In this document: positions 18,940 to 28,257 of the stretch, one piece after another
Layout of the letters: every line of letters begins with the position of its first letter
Numbering within the stretch: position 1 is the stretch's first letter
Origin: Sperchopsis tessellata
Lineage: Eukaryota > Arthropoda > Insecta > Coleoptera > Hydrophilidae
Direction of reading: 5' to 3'
Length of the DNA stretch: 32,774 nt
Assembly: GCA_033557685.1 (NCBI GenBank)
Contig: JAWQRN010000263.1
Coordinates: 1-32,774, forward strand
The notes under the pieces: generated by a model
The model's database searches: none
Seen by the model: the letters and a program-made list of their open reading frames with translations, nothing else
What the model was told of the DNA's origin: nothing
Made by a program: the position numbers and the translations under genes

Positions 18940-19802
18940 TTTTTCGTGAGTGAGCTCAATAATATTGGGACCTATACTGTTTTTGGTATATGCCAATGAT
19001 GTACCAAATAATGTCATGTCAGAATTAACCTGTCTTTTTGCTGGCGACACAACATTCCTAAATGTTGATTCAAATTTTACATCACTACAAAACAAAACAA
19101 CTAACAATATAGCATAAGCAGAAACATAGTTCAGAAGTAATCATTTACAAATGAACACTGATAAAACTCAAATTCTGTCATTATACACAACAAGGAATCA
19201 GCATATAATTCCACAAAACACAAAATTTATGGGAATACACTTTTCGGAAACTTTAAATTGGACAAACCATGTAGCAGCACTAAAACCAAAACTAAATAGA
19301 GCAATATACAGCATTAAAATTGCATCAAAAAATGTAAACTATGAAACACATCACCGGAGCTGGAGACAATATTCTTGTTGCAGAAAAGAGCTATAAGGGT
19401 TCTTCATCAGATGGGCTACCCAGAAGGTTGCAAACCAATATTTAAGAACTCTAATATATTGACCATTCTGTGTTCCTTTCTAATTATTTGTTTGCACTAT
19501 GTCTATAATCACAGATTTTAATTTCCAACCAACTCACGTAACACAAGAAATAAGGAAAATTTGACAATACCTTTTCACCGTATAAAGAAGATTCAGCATA
19601 GTGCCAATCACTTCTCATTAAAATTGTATTACACTCTAATAATATAAGGGATATGATCAAGAAAAAATTCAAGAAAAATATTAAGCGAATGACTTCTTCA
19701 ATCATACATGGAACATGCAGAGGATTTATAATTATTATTTTCTGTATGTAAAGACAATTGTAATTTGCATTACATGAATAAGTTATTATTATTATTATTA
19801 TA
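18940..19802 (+). mobile_element. Jockey-like LINE, RT 3' half
   Basis: Plus strand reads ILGPILFLVYANDVPNNVMS (after RT motif B), LFAGDTTFLNVDSN (YADD box with Asp changed to Gly), HLQMNTDKTQILSL, and FMGIHFSETLNWTNHVAALK with LNRAIYSIKIASK (19151-19340). A decayed C-terminus follows and the copy ends near a (TTA)n run at 19783-19802. 5' truncated and frameshifted. It belongs to the same clade as the LINE at 30700-32540. Confidence 0.82.
19783..19802. repeat. (TTA)n microsatellite, probable LINE tail
   Basis: A run of about six TTA/ATT triplets at the 3' end of the Jockey-like LINE. Confidence 0.7.
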
Positions 19803-19859
19803 CTTCTTATTGTGAGTGAAGATTTTGGTATATCTTTAAACCCCCTTGCACTCAAACCT

Positions 19860-20640
19860 TCTTTTATGTCATAAGAATTAATGAAAATATCAAGACAGGC
19901 AGGCCATCGCGAGCTGTCATACGTGCGAGCACTTCTGACATATTTTTTTAAGATTTAATCCATGCATTGTTTTTAAATGGGTATGAAGGCCACTAGTAGA
20001 TCCTCAACCGCATTTTATTTCTTGGGAATACTTCTTACATTTATCCACATGCCCACTTTCTTCTGTTAGGAAATGGTGCCAAACAGAAGCTTCATCATTT
20101 CCTTTCCTATGCTCAGCAAGGTTTTTTGTATCCATGGGGTATGGTATGTCAAATAATTAAATGATTTAAAAATTAATAATGCTATAATTTGTTTAACTAA
20201 AAATACTTACGGTTCTTAGATCTTCGGCCACTGTTTATTTATATTGATGTATAGGAACAATATTATTGTTGAGGACTACGACCAAATAAAATGTAACGAA
20301 AACTGTTGAAAGGGGAAGAAGTAGGAGTGTATCATTTCCTATGTCACGCCACGCTCGACGTGAGAATTGTCAGAACTCTGTGGTGGCGACATGCATTCTG
20401 GGATCTGTTTAAGTTTCTATTGATATAGACTTGTCTTACACATATTATGTGTGTTATGTGTTATATTGATGAGCCTCTTTCAGAACGTATGTACTTTACA
20501 TTATGTCAATGTGTAAATTTTGATTTTTTGGTCACATTATGAGACATATTTCCTTTTTAACTGTATTAAATATTTTCCAATACCGGACAAATTCATCCGG
20601 GATCTCGGTATTTGGGATCCCGGTATTGTAAGCAGTTCTC
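19860..20640 (-). mobile_element. hAT-like element with BED zinc finger, 5' part
   Basis: The minus strand has an ATG at about 20142 followed by MDTKNLAEHRKGNDEASVWH, then HFLTEESGHVDKCKKYSQEI, KCG, a TGA stop and STSGLHTHLKTMHGL. This is the BED-finger pattern of hAT transposases (VW..F, Cys pair, L..HL...H); one Cys is replaced by Tyr and one Gly codon is a stop. A likely 5' UTR exon with a donor at CCG|TAAGTA or AACC|GTAAGT (about 20212) lies upstream. The sequence near 20590-20635 carries GGGATCTCGGTATT and GGGATCCCGGTATT, probable subterminal repeats. The rest of the transposase is missing. Confidence 0.65.
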
Positions 20641-21150
20641 ATCAAAATATTACTAATTGAAACTACCTAAAACATGTGTAGCAAGTGACAGAGTTCTATT
20701 AATTTCTTACATGTTGATGGGAATTATTTTGTTCTTCTAGTCTGCTATAATTTGATAAATAAATTCAATGTGCAAAATTGACCCTAGCAGATACAAGTGC
20801 AAAATATATAAATAGAATTCTAAATTTTAATTTTAAATGTAATATTAATATATTTTTATTTAAAAAATAAAGTTACTAGATTATTGTTTTTAGTGTACTG
20901 AAACTGTAAAGAAATTTAGTCACAATATTTCAACTGTTATTGTCCAGTGTGTGAAATTTATTTATGATATATGACTTACTAAACTACATCATTCGTAGAG
21001 GCCTTTCAAAAGCTGACATACTGTATTAGAATTAACATTTTTTAAAGTAATTACTCTAACTTCATCAATTAGTCGTGTTGAATAAAATTTTTATATTTTA
21101 ATCATTTCTCTTTAACATCGTGTAGTAATGCTGAATAATGATGTAATTGC
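20641..21150. other. AT-rich intergenic DNA, nothing recognised
   Basis: No coding sequence or known repeat seen on either strand. Confidence 0.4.
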
Positions 21151-22090
21151 AGGAGATATATAAATGATATAAAAACAGCTGCTCCTTCCTGCAGCCTTTA
21201 GTAAAGTATGGTGCCATAATAAAGTATAGTTCAGCAGAGTGAGCTTACGGACTTCCAGATTGGTTTATTGTAACATACCAATCAATTGTAACGTTGATAC
21301 GCTGAAACAACTTATCCACCAAGATGGGGAGGGAGGAAGCAGTAGGAGCACACAAGGGGGTACAAAACAATAATAATGAAAGGAAAACAATTTAAAATAA
21401 AAGAAAATAAGTTAAGTTGCAAAAAGAATGAATATTAACGAATGCAAATACACTAGAGTTAAATATAAAAATTAATTAAAGAAAATTAACTAAGAATTAA
21501 GTAAAGAAAAATAATCTAAGAATTAAATAAAGAAATAAACAAAGAATTATGGAAAGAAATAACTAAGAATTAAAACACAAGTACACAAGATATAATATAT
21601 ACAGTACATGCTTAGAGGCAATCAATGTAGTATATTTATCTACTAGGTATATTTTTATAAACGAAAATGTAAATAGAGAAGTAAACTAATGAATGAAAGC
21701 GTGCTTATGAAGGATGGCGGAAATTAAAAGGTGTTGAGCGGAGAATGTTACCTGGTGTCTCTTGCTTGCTGTGGCGGAATTCGACTGCCTTTGATTTCCG
21801 GCACTCCGTCTTTTATAGGCACAGCCGAAGGGTCGAAATTTAATGACGCTACCGCTAGAGGCGCTTTCCGAAGCGTGAATAATTAACCCCTAAATTGTTG
21901 ATAATGTTTTAAAAATTTTGGTTGAACAAGTGACTGAATAGAATTATTAAAATATATATTACCTAGCTTCATAAGCAACACACAAAAAAATGTTTTCAGT
22001 GCGCCAGGAATGAAATTTCCACCCGCGTACAACAAGCGGTCGGCCAATAATTAAATAATCAATTTATGGGGTAACAACGTTAATTGTAAT
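21150..22090. mobile_element. Candidate LTR-like stretch with promoter-like motifs
   Basis: On the minus strand, GCCTATAAAAGACGG (TATA-like, about 21815) is followed about 25 bp later by an initiator-like CAGTCG and preceded by GC-richer GCGCCTCTAGCGG, the look of an LTR promoter. On the plus strand, TATAAAAACAGC (about 21167) and AATAAAGTAT (about 21218) also resemble LTR signals. No gag or pol and no second LTR was found, so the strand and borders are uncertain. It could instead hold upstream sequence of the kinesin gene. Confidence 0.3.
21484..21576. repeat. Minisatellite, about four units of 24-27 bp
   Basis: Repeats of TAA(C/T)TAAGAATTAA(G/A)TAAAGAAA in tandem; the last unit is partial. 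A-rich on the plus strand. Confidence 0.75.
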
Positions 22091-22439
22091 GTGAGTTAAA
22101 AGGACAGTCCCGTATTTAGCTGCTCACCTTAGAAATAAATTGTAGTTTCTATAATATAAATTCTATATGATACAAAGTCTGTAAATCTTTGAAAATAAAG
22201 TTTTTAAACAGACAAGTTCAGAAGTTTTCAACTTTACTTATACACAAGAATTCCTTTTTCACGTAAAACATGTCTATTGCTGTTGTAAGTTGTAAAATAA
22301 AAGAAATTTTTATAGTCTGCAATAATTTATTTGCTAAAAATAGCTTGACCTTCTAATGTTTAACGTAAATGCAATGCTCAATCAAGTGACCCCAACACTG
22401 AACACGAGTGACTTTAAGACATTGCCACTTTTATTGTAC
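22091..22439. other. Upstream flank of the kinesin gene, nothing recognised
   Basis: A 5' UTR exon of the kinesin gene is expected somewhere upstream of 22735, but no donor can be assigned with confidence. Confidence 0.3.
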
Positions 22440-22585
22440 CCCAGACATTAAAATATTATTATAAGTGTTGTATAGTGGGCAAAATTGAGGAAAATTGCTC
22501 ACAAAGAAGATTGCTGTGGAAAGGATTAGATCCCTCTACCTCCATTTTAGTACAGCAGCGCGTTAACAACTAAGCTACTGTCCCC
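22440..22585 (-). mobile_element. Decayed tRNA-derived SINE (second type)
   Basis: Minus strand: an A box GTAGCTTAGTTGTTAACGCG near 22560-22580 and, about 45 bp later, a B box-like GGATCTAATCC near 22523-22533. This is tRNA-head geometry. The tail is unclear and the left border is approximate. It lies about 150 bp upstream of the kinesin 5' UTR acceptor. Confidence 0.55.
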
Positions 22586-22764
22586 TTACATACATCATAC
22601 ATCTTGTACAAGACTTAACTTTTTGAAGAAAAATTTTTCTAATTGTGAAAGAAGGTACCAATAGATAGTAAACACATTTATTTTTCCATCATATTTTTAA
22701 GGTAAAATGATTTGGATTACTTAAATTTTGTTTCAGTGAAATTTTGAGTTACATATTTATTATC

Positions 22765-23236
22765 ATGAATACAAAGATTCCTAAGTTTTCACAACTGAAA
22801 CCATCTACAACTGAGAATAAGTCGAGCAGCCAACCAAGATTTGATCCTATAAGACCAATTTTATCTAGAAGATCAAAAAGTTTTTCAGATCTTAAGTCAG
22901 CAAATTCACCTAGAGATAAATTCCAACCAATATTTAAACCATTTAAAGCTGGAACTGGAAGTAAATTAACAACCACTAGTCAAAATAATGCCAAAACTAT
23001 GAAATCACTGATTAAACCATCTATAAGACCTACTGTGAGCAGCACTGTTTCAAGAAGTGCCACCAAACGGCCAGCTGAAACTAAAATTCAAGATGATACT
23101 AAACCAAAAGTAGCAAAACAAATGAAGCCCGCACCATATGACTATAGAGCCAGGTTTAATTTACTTCTAGAAAAACATACGGCTCTTCAGGAACAAACCC
23201 GAACATCTATGCAAAAGCTGACAAGCATGACTGAAG
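22765..23236 (+). CDS. ncd: Kinesin-14 exon: N-terminal tail
   Basis: Residues 1-157 plus one base. Low-complexity basic tail (Ser, Thr, Lys, Pro) of the kind that binds a second microtubule. The coiled coil begins near RFNLLLEKHTALQEQ. A likely upstream splice acceptor at 22735-22736 implies at least one further 5' UTR exon, which I could not locate. Confidence 0.9.
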
Positions 23237-26200
23237 GTAAGCAGATAAAAAAATTCTCAATTTGCTAAGTTATTCAAATACTTGATGACACATGAATGGA
23301 TAGTTGTTTCCCATGATGTATTTTTGGTTGTTAGGCTACCACAGCTGGGAATTTTGCCAGATCCAATCTTCCTTTATTTGCAATTTCTTGTTTACATAAT
23401 GAGTTCAGAAAATAAATGGCAGAGTTTCTAGCTTTACACAATTTCCATTTATACTACACTGATCCTCTTACTTTGAGCTCGGCTCACTCATCACAGAACA
23501 CTTCCATTAACCCTCTCCACTTCTCTCTATCTCTTACTGCCAGTTTGATATCTGTCCATAACTTTTCTCTCCTGTTGTGTACGCAAGTTACAGCTCTTCT
23601 TCTACATGCTAAAGGCAACACTAATTCTCTTTCTCACACCTTCCCTAATTCTCCTTCTCACACCTTCCATATTTCTCCAGTAAACTGCCCAGGTATCAGA
23701 ACCTATTACACTCTTTTTCCCACCATTACTTTTGTCTTTCCTGTATTGTAAGTCCAACTTTTTCTGCTATTCTTGTTAACAAACTTTTTTTTGTGTTGCA
23801 TATGTTTTTCACCATTTTCATCAAAAGACATACATCGTGAGTTCCAAGTCATATTGTCAGCAGTATTTCTCAATACCCAATATACTACCATGATGAAAAG
23901 CATTGACAACCTTGTTTTACTCTCCCATGTATCTTAATATTGCTTAGCATCTTTTGTTCATGTTCTATTTTCACCTGGAGCGAAAACGTGTGATGATTAT
24001 AGAACTATAAGTCTAATGAGCCACACTGTGAAATTATTCCTCAGAATCATACATAAGAGAATATTTAACAAATATGAAGAAAGTATGGATCACACATAGT
24101 TTGGTTTTAGGAATGCACTTGGCACACGGAAAGCTCTGTTAAGTATGCAGGTCCTCTTCCAGCTATGCAGAGACTTTAACAGTGATGTTTATGCTTGCTT
24201 TATCAACTACCAGATGGCGTTCGATTGAGTTCAACACCAAAAAATTATGGACATTATAAGACACATAGGGCTTGATGATAGAGATCTTAGAATAATTATG
24301 AACTTATACTGGAACCAGACCGCAGTTGTGAGAATAAACGATGAAAATACTGAAAATGTAAACATTCTACATTTTTAATGAAGTTTTGGTAGGTATTGAA
24401 CTGGGCATATCGCTGAATGGGGAAAGAATAAATAATATACGATATGCGGATGATACCGTCATATTTGCTGATAACCTGGATGCTTGCAAATCCTACTGAG
24501 CAGAGTTACGGCATGCAGTGAAAAATATAGGCTGAACACCAACATAAAGAAAACTATATTTATGGTTATTACCAAACGTATCGACCTGATTGTAATCTCT
24601 ATATAAGAGACAGCATGGTTTAGCGAGTGAATTTTTACACTTATTTGGATATAAACATTAACGACGGTTGGTACCATTCCCAAGAAATAAATATACGTAT
24701 AGAAAAAGCTTGATACATACAATGAGTAATATATTTAAATCACACGATTTAAGTATTGCGACCAAAATGAGACTGCTGCTCTGCTATGTATTCTCTAAAT
24801 TTTCCTACGGTGTGGAATCTTGGATATTATCAGAAGCATCAGGTAAAAAGTTGGAAGCACTTGAAATGTGGCTTTATAGAAGAACGCTGAGAGTATCATG
24901 GAAGGATCGTATTACCAACGAAAATATTCTTCAATGAATGAATAAGTCCAAAGAGATCCTAGAGTTAGTGAAGATAGAAGCTTGAGTACCATATTATGAG
25001 AAATTAACTGAGATATAAATTGTTACAATCTATACTGCTCGGAAAAATTGCAGGAAAGCGCAGTGTGGGAAGAAGGCCAATTTCGTGGCTAAAAAACCTT
25101 CGAACCTGGTGTCTCAATGATAATTACTCATTTTTTTCCGGCAGCTGTCCAGAAAGTCATGATTGTCAACATAGTATCCAACATCCAAAACGGATAGGAA
25201 ACGGAAGAAGAAGTTTTTGTATACTAATTTTATCATTCTTAAAAGTTTAGGAGGTATTACATAACTCTCATAAATGATCGAATCTTTCCGAAAGTCAACA
25301 AAATTCATCTAGTCTTAGCTGATTTGATTGATTTGCACATATTTGATCAATACAAGATCTATGAGGCCTAAATCCAGCCTGGTTCTGTCTCAGTATTTGA
25401 TCAATCCTGACTCTTTTCAGTATCAGCTTTGTGAAACTGAAAAAGTACTATACTTTTTGGATTATACTGAAAAAAGTAGAATAAAATTTAGATTAGAAAA
25501 GATGAAAAATGCTTCAATATATAATGGAATGAAATTGCTATGTACGTCTCAACTTCTATACTTGGAACAGAAAAAATTTTGTCTAGATGGTTTTTGGGCA
25601 CATTTTGGAGGTTTTAATAGTTCTTCTCATATTCATAAATGAAATTATATGTAATATGTATTGTGGAACTCCAACCACCTATTTACTATTTCCCCTTCTG
25701 CCGTAAGTGTGAGTGCAGGGCCTCATATAATTTCTTCTTGCTACTGTTTCTGCAGTTCTTTTTATTTATTTGTTCATTTAACGTCGGCCTATTTTCGCTG
25801 CTATGGCCTATAACCGATGCCAGGGATTAGGTTTCCTCACCTGGGAATTTAGCTGCATCTAGTGTTCCAACTGGATTGAGTTCTTTTACGTATATGTGGT
25901 ACAGTTTTACGACTCTCCTGGAAGATGAGCACTACAAAGACTTGTCCTTAATCACAAAAGGCTGACCGCCTCTGGGTCTCGAATCCTAGACCCCACGCTT
26001 AGTAGCCTAGTACTTAGTCACTGAGCTTCGAGATGGCTTTCCACAGTTCTCAAAAATGTTTCCAGTACATTTATTTCTCTATCCTTGCACACTTGATATA
26101 TTTATTATTTCTCTAGTATTTCATCTCCAGTCTTCTCCTTGTTTCTTCTTTTTGTGAACTTTTTTCCTTTACCTTCCTTCTCTCATGTTTTGCTCCTTTT

Positions 26201-27799
26201 TATCTCTAGTGATTCATCCTTTATCAGTTATCATTCTTCAACATACTGTCTCAACAGCAGCATTCTTCGGTGTGTTTTTCAATCAAATCTATATTTCATC
26301 AATACATACTGATCCATTCCAAATTCTCTACTGCTCCGGCTCACCTCTTGTTTTTCTCCGTAAATCATCCATTTTCATTTTAAAGCCACTTCATATAAAA
26401 AATTTCCTATCCCTACACTATTTTCTGTTAGCATTTATATATATATTCTAAACGCCCCTAACCAAAATGTGATCATATCCCATATTCGACCCTTTCATTG
26501 TTATAATATTCTGCAGTGAACTGATCCATTTATTTTTGATCATGACATGGTCTATCTGGTTTCTAGTCTTATTTCCAGGGGTTTCCATTTTGTATTGAGA
26601 AAATAGTTCCTCCAATAATTAAGCTACTTACTGCACATAAGTTGGCCAAGATCCTCCTATATTTGTTAATTTTGCCCAATCCATAACTTTCTCTCTTCCT
26701 ACATTTCCACTACCGACTTTTGCATTTAGGTTCTCCTACGTTTTGTAACCACAAAAAAAAAACACTTGTGCCTAGAACTTAGGAGCTCTCGCATTGTAAG
26801 TCAGCTGGCTAACCACTAAGCTACAGAGGTGGCACTCTTGATATATTTATTGTTTAGTATACTGTTTGCACTTTGCAGGAATACGAAGAAAAATTTAAAT
26901 TTTATGCACTATAATTCACTATCTTAATTTTAAATTTTTTATGTATGTAAGAGAAAAAAATTAGTTTAAAGTGTCATACTTGTAGTTAAAAAAAAAGAAA
27001 AAATATTAATTTTTTAAATTATATGTAAGATTTTCTTTAAAATAATAACAGAATGAAACGTTTTATTGTGTTTCACACGTGCTATTAATTAAAAATATAT
27101 AAAATAATTTTATTAAATATTGTCATTATTTTTTAGAGCTTACAACCATGAATGACCTTCAGATTAAACACAAGAATTTAGAATGTGAATACAAAATGTT
27201 ACTACAAGAATCTACAATTTTACGAGAAGATAGTAAACAGCTTAAAATATTGCAAACAAAATATGATACATTAGAGAGAAAAAATAGAGAACTTTTTAAG
27301 GAAAAAAATAATTTTGAAAAATATTCCAATATAATAGAAGCTGAGAAAGAAACGCTGGATCAAAAGTGCAAACAACTAAATGAACAAATTCAAATTTATA
27401 AAATAAACTTTCAAAAAAAAGAAGATATTTGTCGAGTTCTTCACAATGCAGTACAAGACCTAAAAGGCAACATTAGAGTCTTTTGTCGAGTAAGACCACC
27501 AAAATCATCAGAAGATGACAGATTACCAGTTTTAATAAACTTTGTTGATATAAACACTATGGAGATTCGAAAAAGCAGAGAAAGTATATCTGTTAGTGGA
27601 AAGTTAGCAGATCTTAAACAGGAGTTCAGCTTCGATAAAGTATTTCCTGAACAAGCAACACAGGCAGAAGTTTTTGAAGATTTAGCTCAATTAGTTCAAT
27701 CAGCACTTGATGGCTATCATGTTTGTGTATTTGCATATGGACAAACTGGCTCTGGAAAAACCTATACAATGCAAGGAGAACCAAATGAAAGCTTATTAG
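22765..27799 (+). CDS. ncd: Kinesin-14 motor (Ncd/KIFC1-like), 5' part, 2 exons
   Basis: Minus-end-directed spindle kinesin with a C-terminal motor. Exons 22765-23236 and 27137-27799 join in frame across a 3,900-bp intron (GAAG|GTAAGC to TTTTTTAG), giving 378 residues plus one base. Seen: a basic Ser/Thr/Pro-rich tail (1-125) with an NLS-like KRPAETK near 101 as in KIFC1; a Lys/Glu-rich coiled coil (about 130-255), shorter than the stalk of human KIFC1; the kinesin-14 neck LHNAVQDLKGN leading into IRVFCRVRPP (about 259-280); and motor elements FSFDKVFPEQ, SALDGYHVCVFAYG and the P-loop GQTGSGKT (359-366). The last donor is TTATTAG|GTAAGA. The remaining motor (switch I, switch II) was not found before 32774. 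The start is the ATG at 22765, following a likely 5' UTR acceptor TTGTTTCAG ending at 22736. Family identity is firm; exact orthology to ncd is inferred. Confidence 0.94.
23237..23974 (-). mobile_element. Probable LINE remnant in the kinesin intron
   Basis: Minus strand pieces such as YNTGKTKVMVGKR (about 23706-23760) and ERKVMDRYQTGSKR (about 23540-23580) resemble the post-YADD and C-terminal regions of R2/RTE-like LINEs. The match is fragmentary, and the C/T-rich plus strand may mislead. A direct duplication, TCTCACACCTTCC, occurs at about 23632 and 23659. Confidence 0.35.
23975..25215 (+). mobile_element. RTE-like LINE, RT and 3' end
   Basis: Plus-strand order: CDDYRTISLMSHTVKLFLRI (about 23990), FGFRNALGTRKALLSMQ, CFINYQMAFD (motif A, about 24195-24225), DLRIIMNLYWNQTAVVRIND; then motif B (GVRQGC..SP) is missing and the sequence resumes at GISLNGERINNIRYADDTVI (about 24405-24465). 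The C-terminus has LLLCYVFSKFSYGVESWILS, TLRVSWKDRITNENILQ (24668-24937) and GKIAGKRSVGRRPISWLKNL (25020-25110), and the copy ends GAAGAAGAAG (about 25204). It belongs to the same family as 5446-6063 and is inactive. Confidence 0.9.
25216..26745 (-). mobile_element. LINE with endonuclease and RT start, interrupted by a SINE
   Basis: Minus strand, right to left: FANLCAVSSLIIGGTIF (about 26600-26660), KNQIDHVMIKNKWISSLQNI and MGYDHILVRG (endonuclease C-terminus, usual GSDH; about 26455-26570), a decayed linker, then RIDQILRQNQAGFRPHRSCI (about 25340-25415) and INFVDFRKDS, IPPKLLRMIKLVYKNF (RT motif A region, 25210-25308). The SINE at 25760-26037 sits between the two halves. The RT end is lost at the junction with the plus-strand LINE. 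The 93-codon plus-strand frame at 25361-25642 is a shadow of it. Confidence 0.7.
25760..26037 (-). mobile_element. tRNA-derived SINE, copy 2
   Basis: Minus-strand copy of the SINE at 12313-12605: A box AAGCTCAGTGACTAAG, B box GGATTCGAGACCC, then the shared body (GTAAAAGAACTCAAT, AAATTCCCAGGTGAG, AATAGGCCGACGTTAAAT) and an A-rich end AACAAATAAATAAAAAG. Flanks TTTCTGCAGTTCT (25747-25759) and TTTCCACAGTTCT (26038-26050) match at 11 of 13 positions, a probable target-site duplication. Confidence 0.92.
26762..26834 (-). mobile_element. tRNA-like unit (decayed SINE head or tRNA pseudogene)
   Basis: Minus strand of tRNA length: GTGCCACCTCTGTAGCTTAG with A box TAGCTTAGTGGTTAGC, and a weak B box AGTTCTAGGC about 45 bp later. 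It is followed by a run of about ten T residues, which could act as a pol III stop. The acceptor stem does not pair well, so it is not a working tRNA. Confidence 0.5.
26835..27136. other. AT-rich end of the kinesin intron
   Basis: Very A/T-rich, ending in TTATTTTTTAG at the acceptor for the motor exon. Nothing else seen. Confidence 0.6.
27137..27799 (+). CDS. ncd: Kinesin-14 exon: coiled coil, neck and N-terminal motor with P-loop
   Basis: Residues 158-378 plus one base. The first codon (GAG) is completed by the G left from the previous exon. The coiled coil runs to about residue 255, followed by the kinesin-14 neck, IRVFCRVRPP, and the ATP-binding GQTGSGKTYTMQGEP. The open frame continuing beyond 27799 is intron. 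Confidence 0.95.
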
Positions 27800-27980
27800 G
27801 TAAGATAATTTTATTATTAGCTTCTGTTCAATTTGATAGCCTTTTCGTTGAGAAACGTCTTTCGTATTTATACGGGTCCCACATTCAACTACCGATATAT
27901 TTTAGATAAAAACTTACCACTTACATTTGGTAAGTTGCCCCTAATTTATATTGCAGTTTTCCAGGAAGGGTTCATTCAAC

Positions 27981-27994
27981 AACTACCTATTTGT
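27981..27994. repeat. Target-site duplication, left copy (right copy 28244-28257)
   Basis: AACTACCTATTTGT is identical on both sides of the foldback element. Confidence 0.85.
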
Positions 27995-28243
27995 GATTTA
28001 AAAAACTAAAAATATTGTTGTTCCACAAACTTTTTTAATACATACATAATATCGCAAACGGTTTTTGACCACAATAGGTCATTCTCAAGCTTTTGCCTTC
28101 ACTGACTCAGAAGCCTGAGAATGACCTAGTGCGGTCGAAACAGGTTGCAATATTATGAATGTATAAAAAAAGTTTGTGGAACAATATTTTTTATTTTTTA
28201 AATCATGAAATTATCCACAAAACATCAAATTTTCTATTTTCTG
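27995..28243. mobile_element. Foldback/MITE-like element, 249 bp, with 14-bp target duplication
   Basis: Arms of about 85 bp form an imperfect inverted repeat: TATTGTTGTTCCACAAAC and AGGTCATTCTCAAGC on the left, GCCTGAGAATGACCTA and AGTTTGTGGAACAATA on the right. The perfect 14-bp AACTACCTATTTGT flanks it at 27981-27994 and 28244-28257. The right end, after the hairpin, is CCACAAAACATCAAATTTTC plus TATTTTCTG, shared with the 148-bp tandem repeat at 18080-18380. No coding capacity. Confidence 0.85.
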
Positions 28244-28257
28244 AACTACCTATTTGT

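Noticed and set aside
25361..25642. 93-codon plus-strand open frame from an ATG
   Set aside because: It overlaps minus-strand LINE RT sequence (NQAGFRPHRSCIDQ) and shows no family resemblance of its own.
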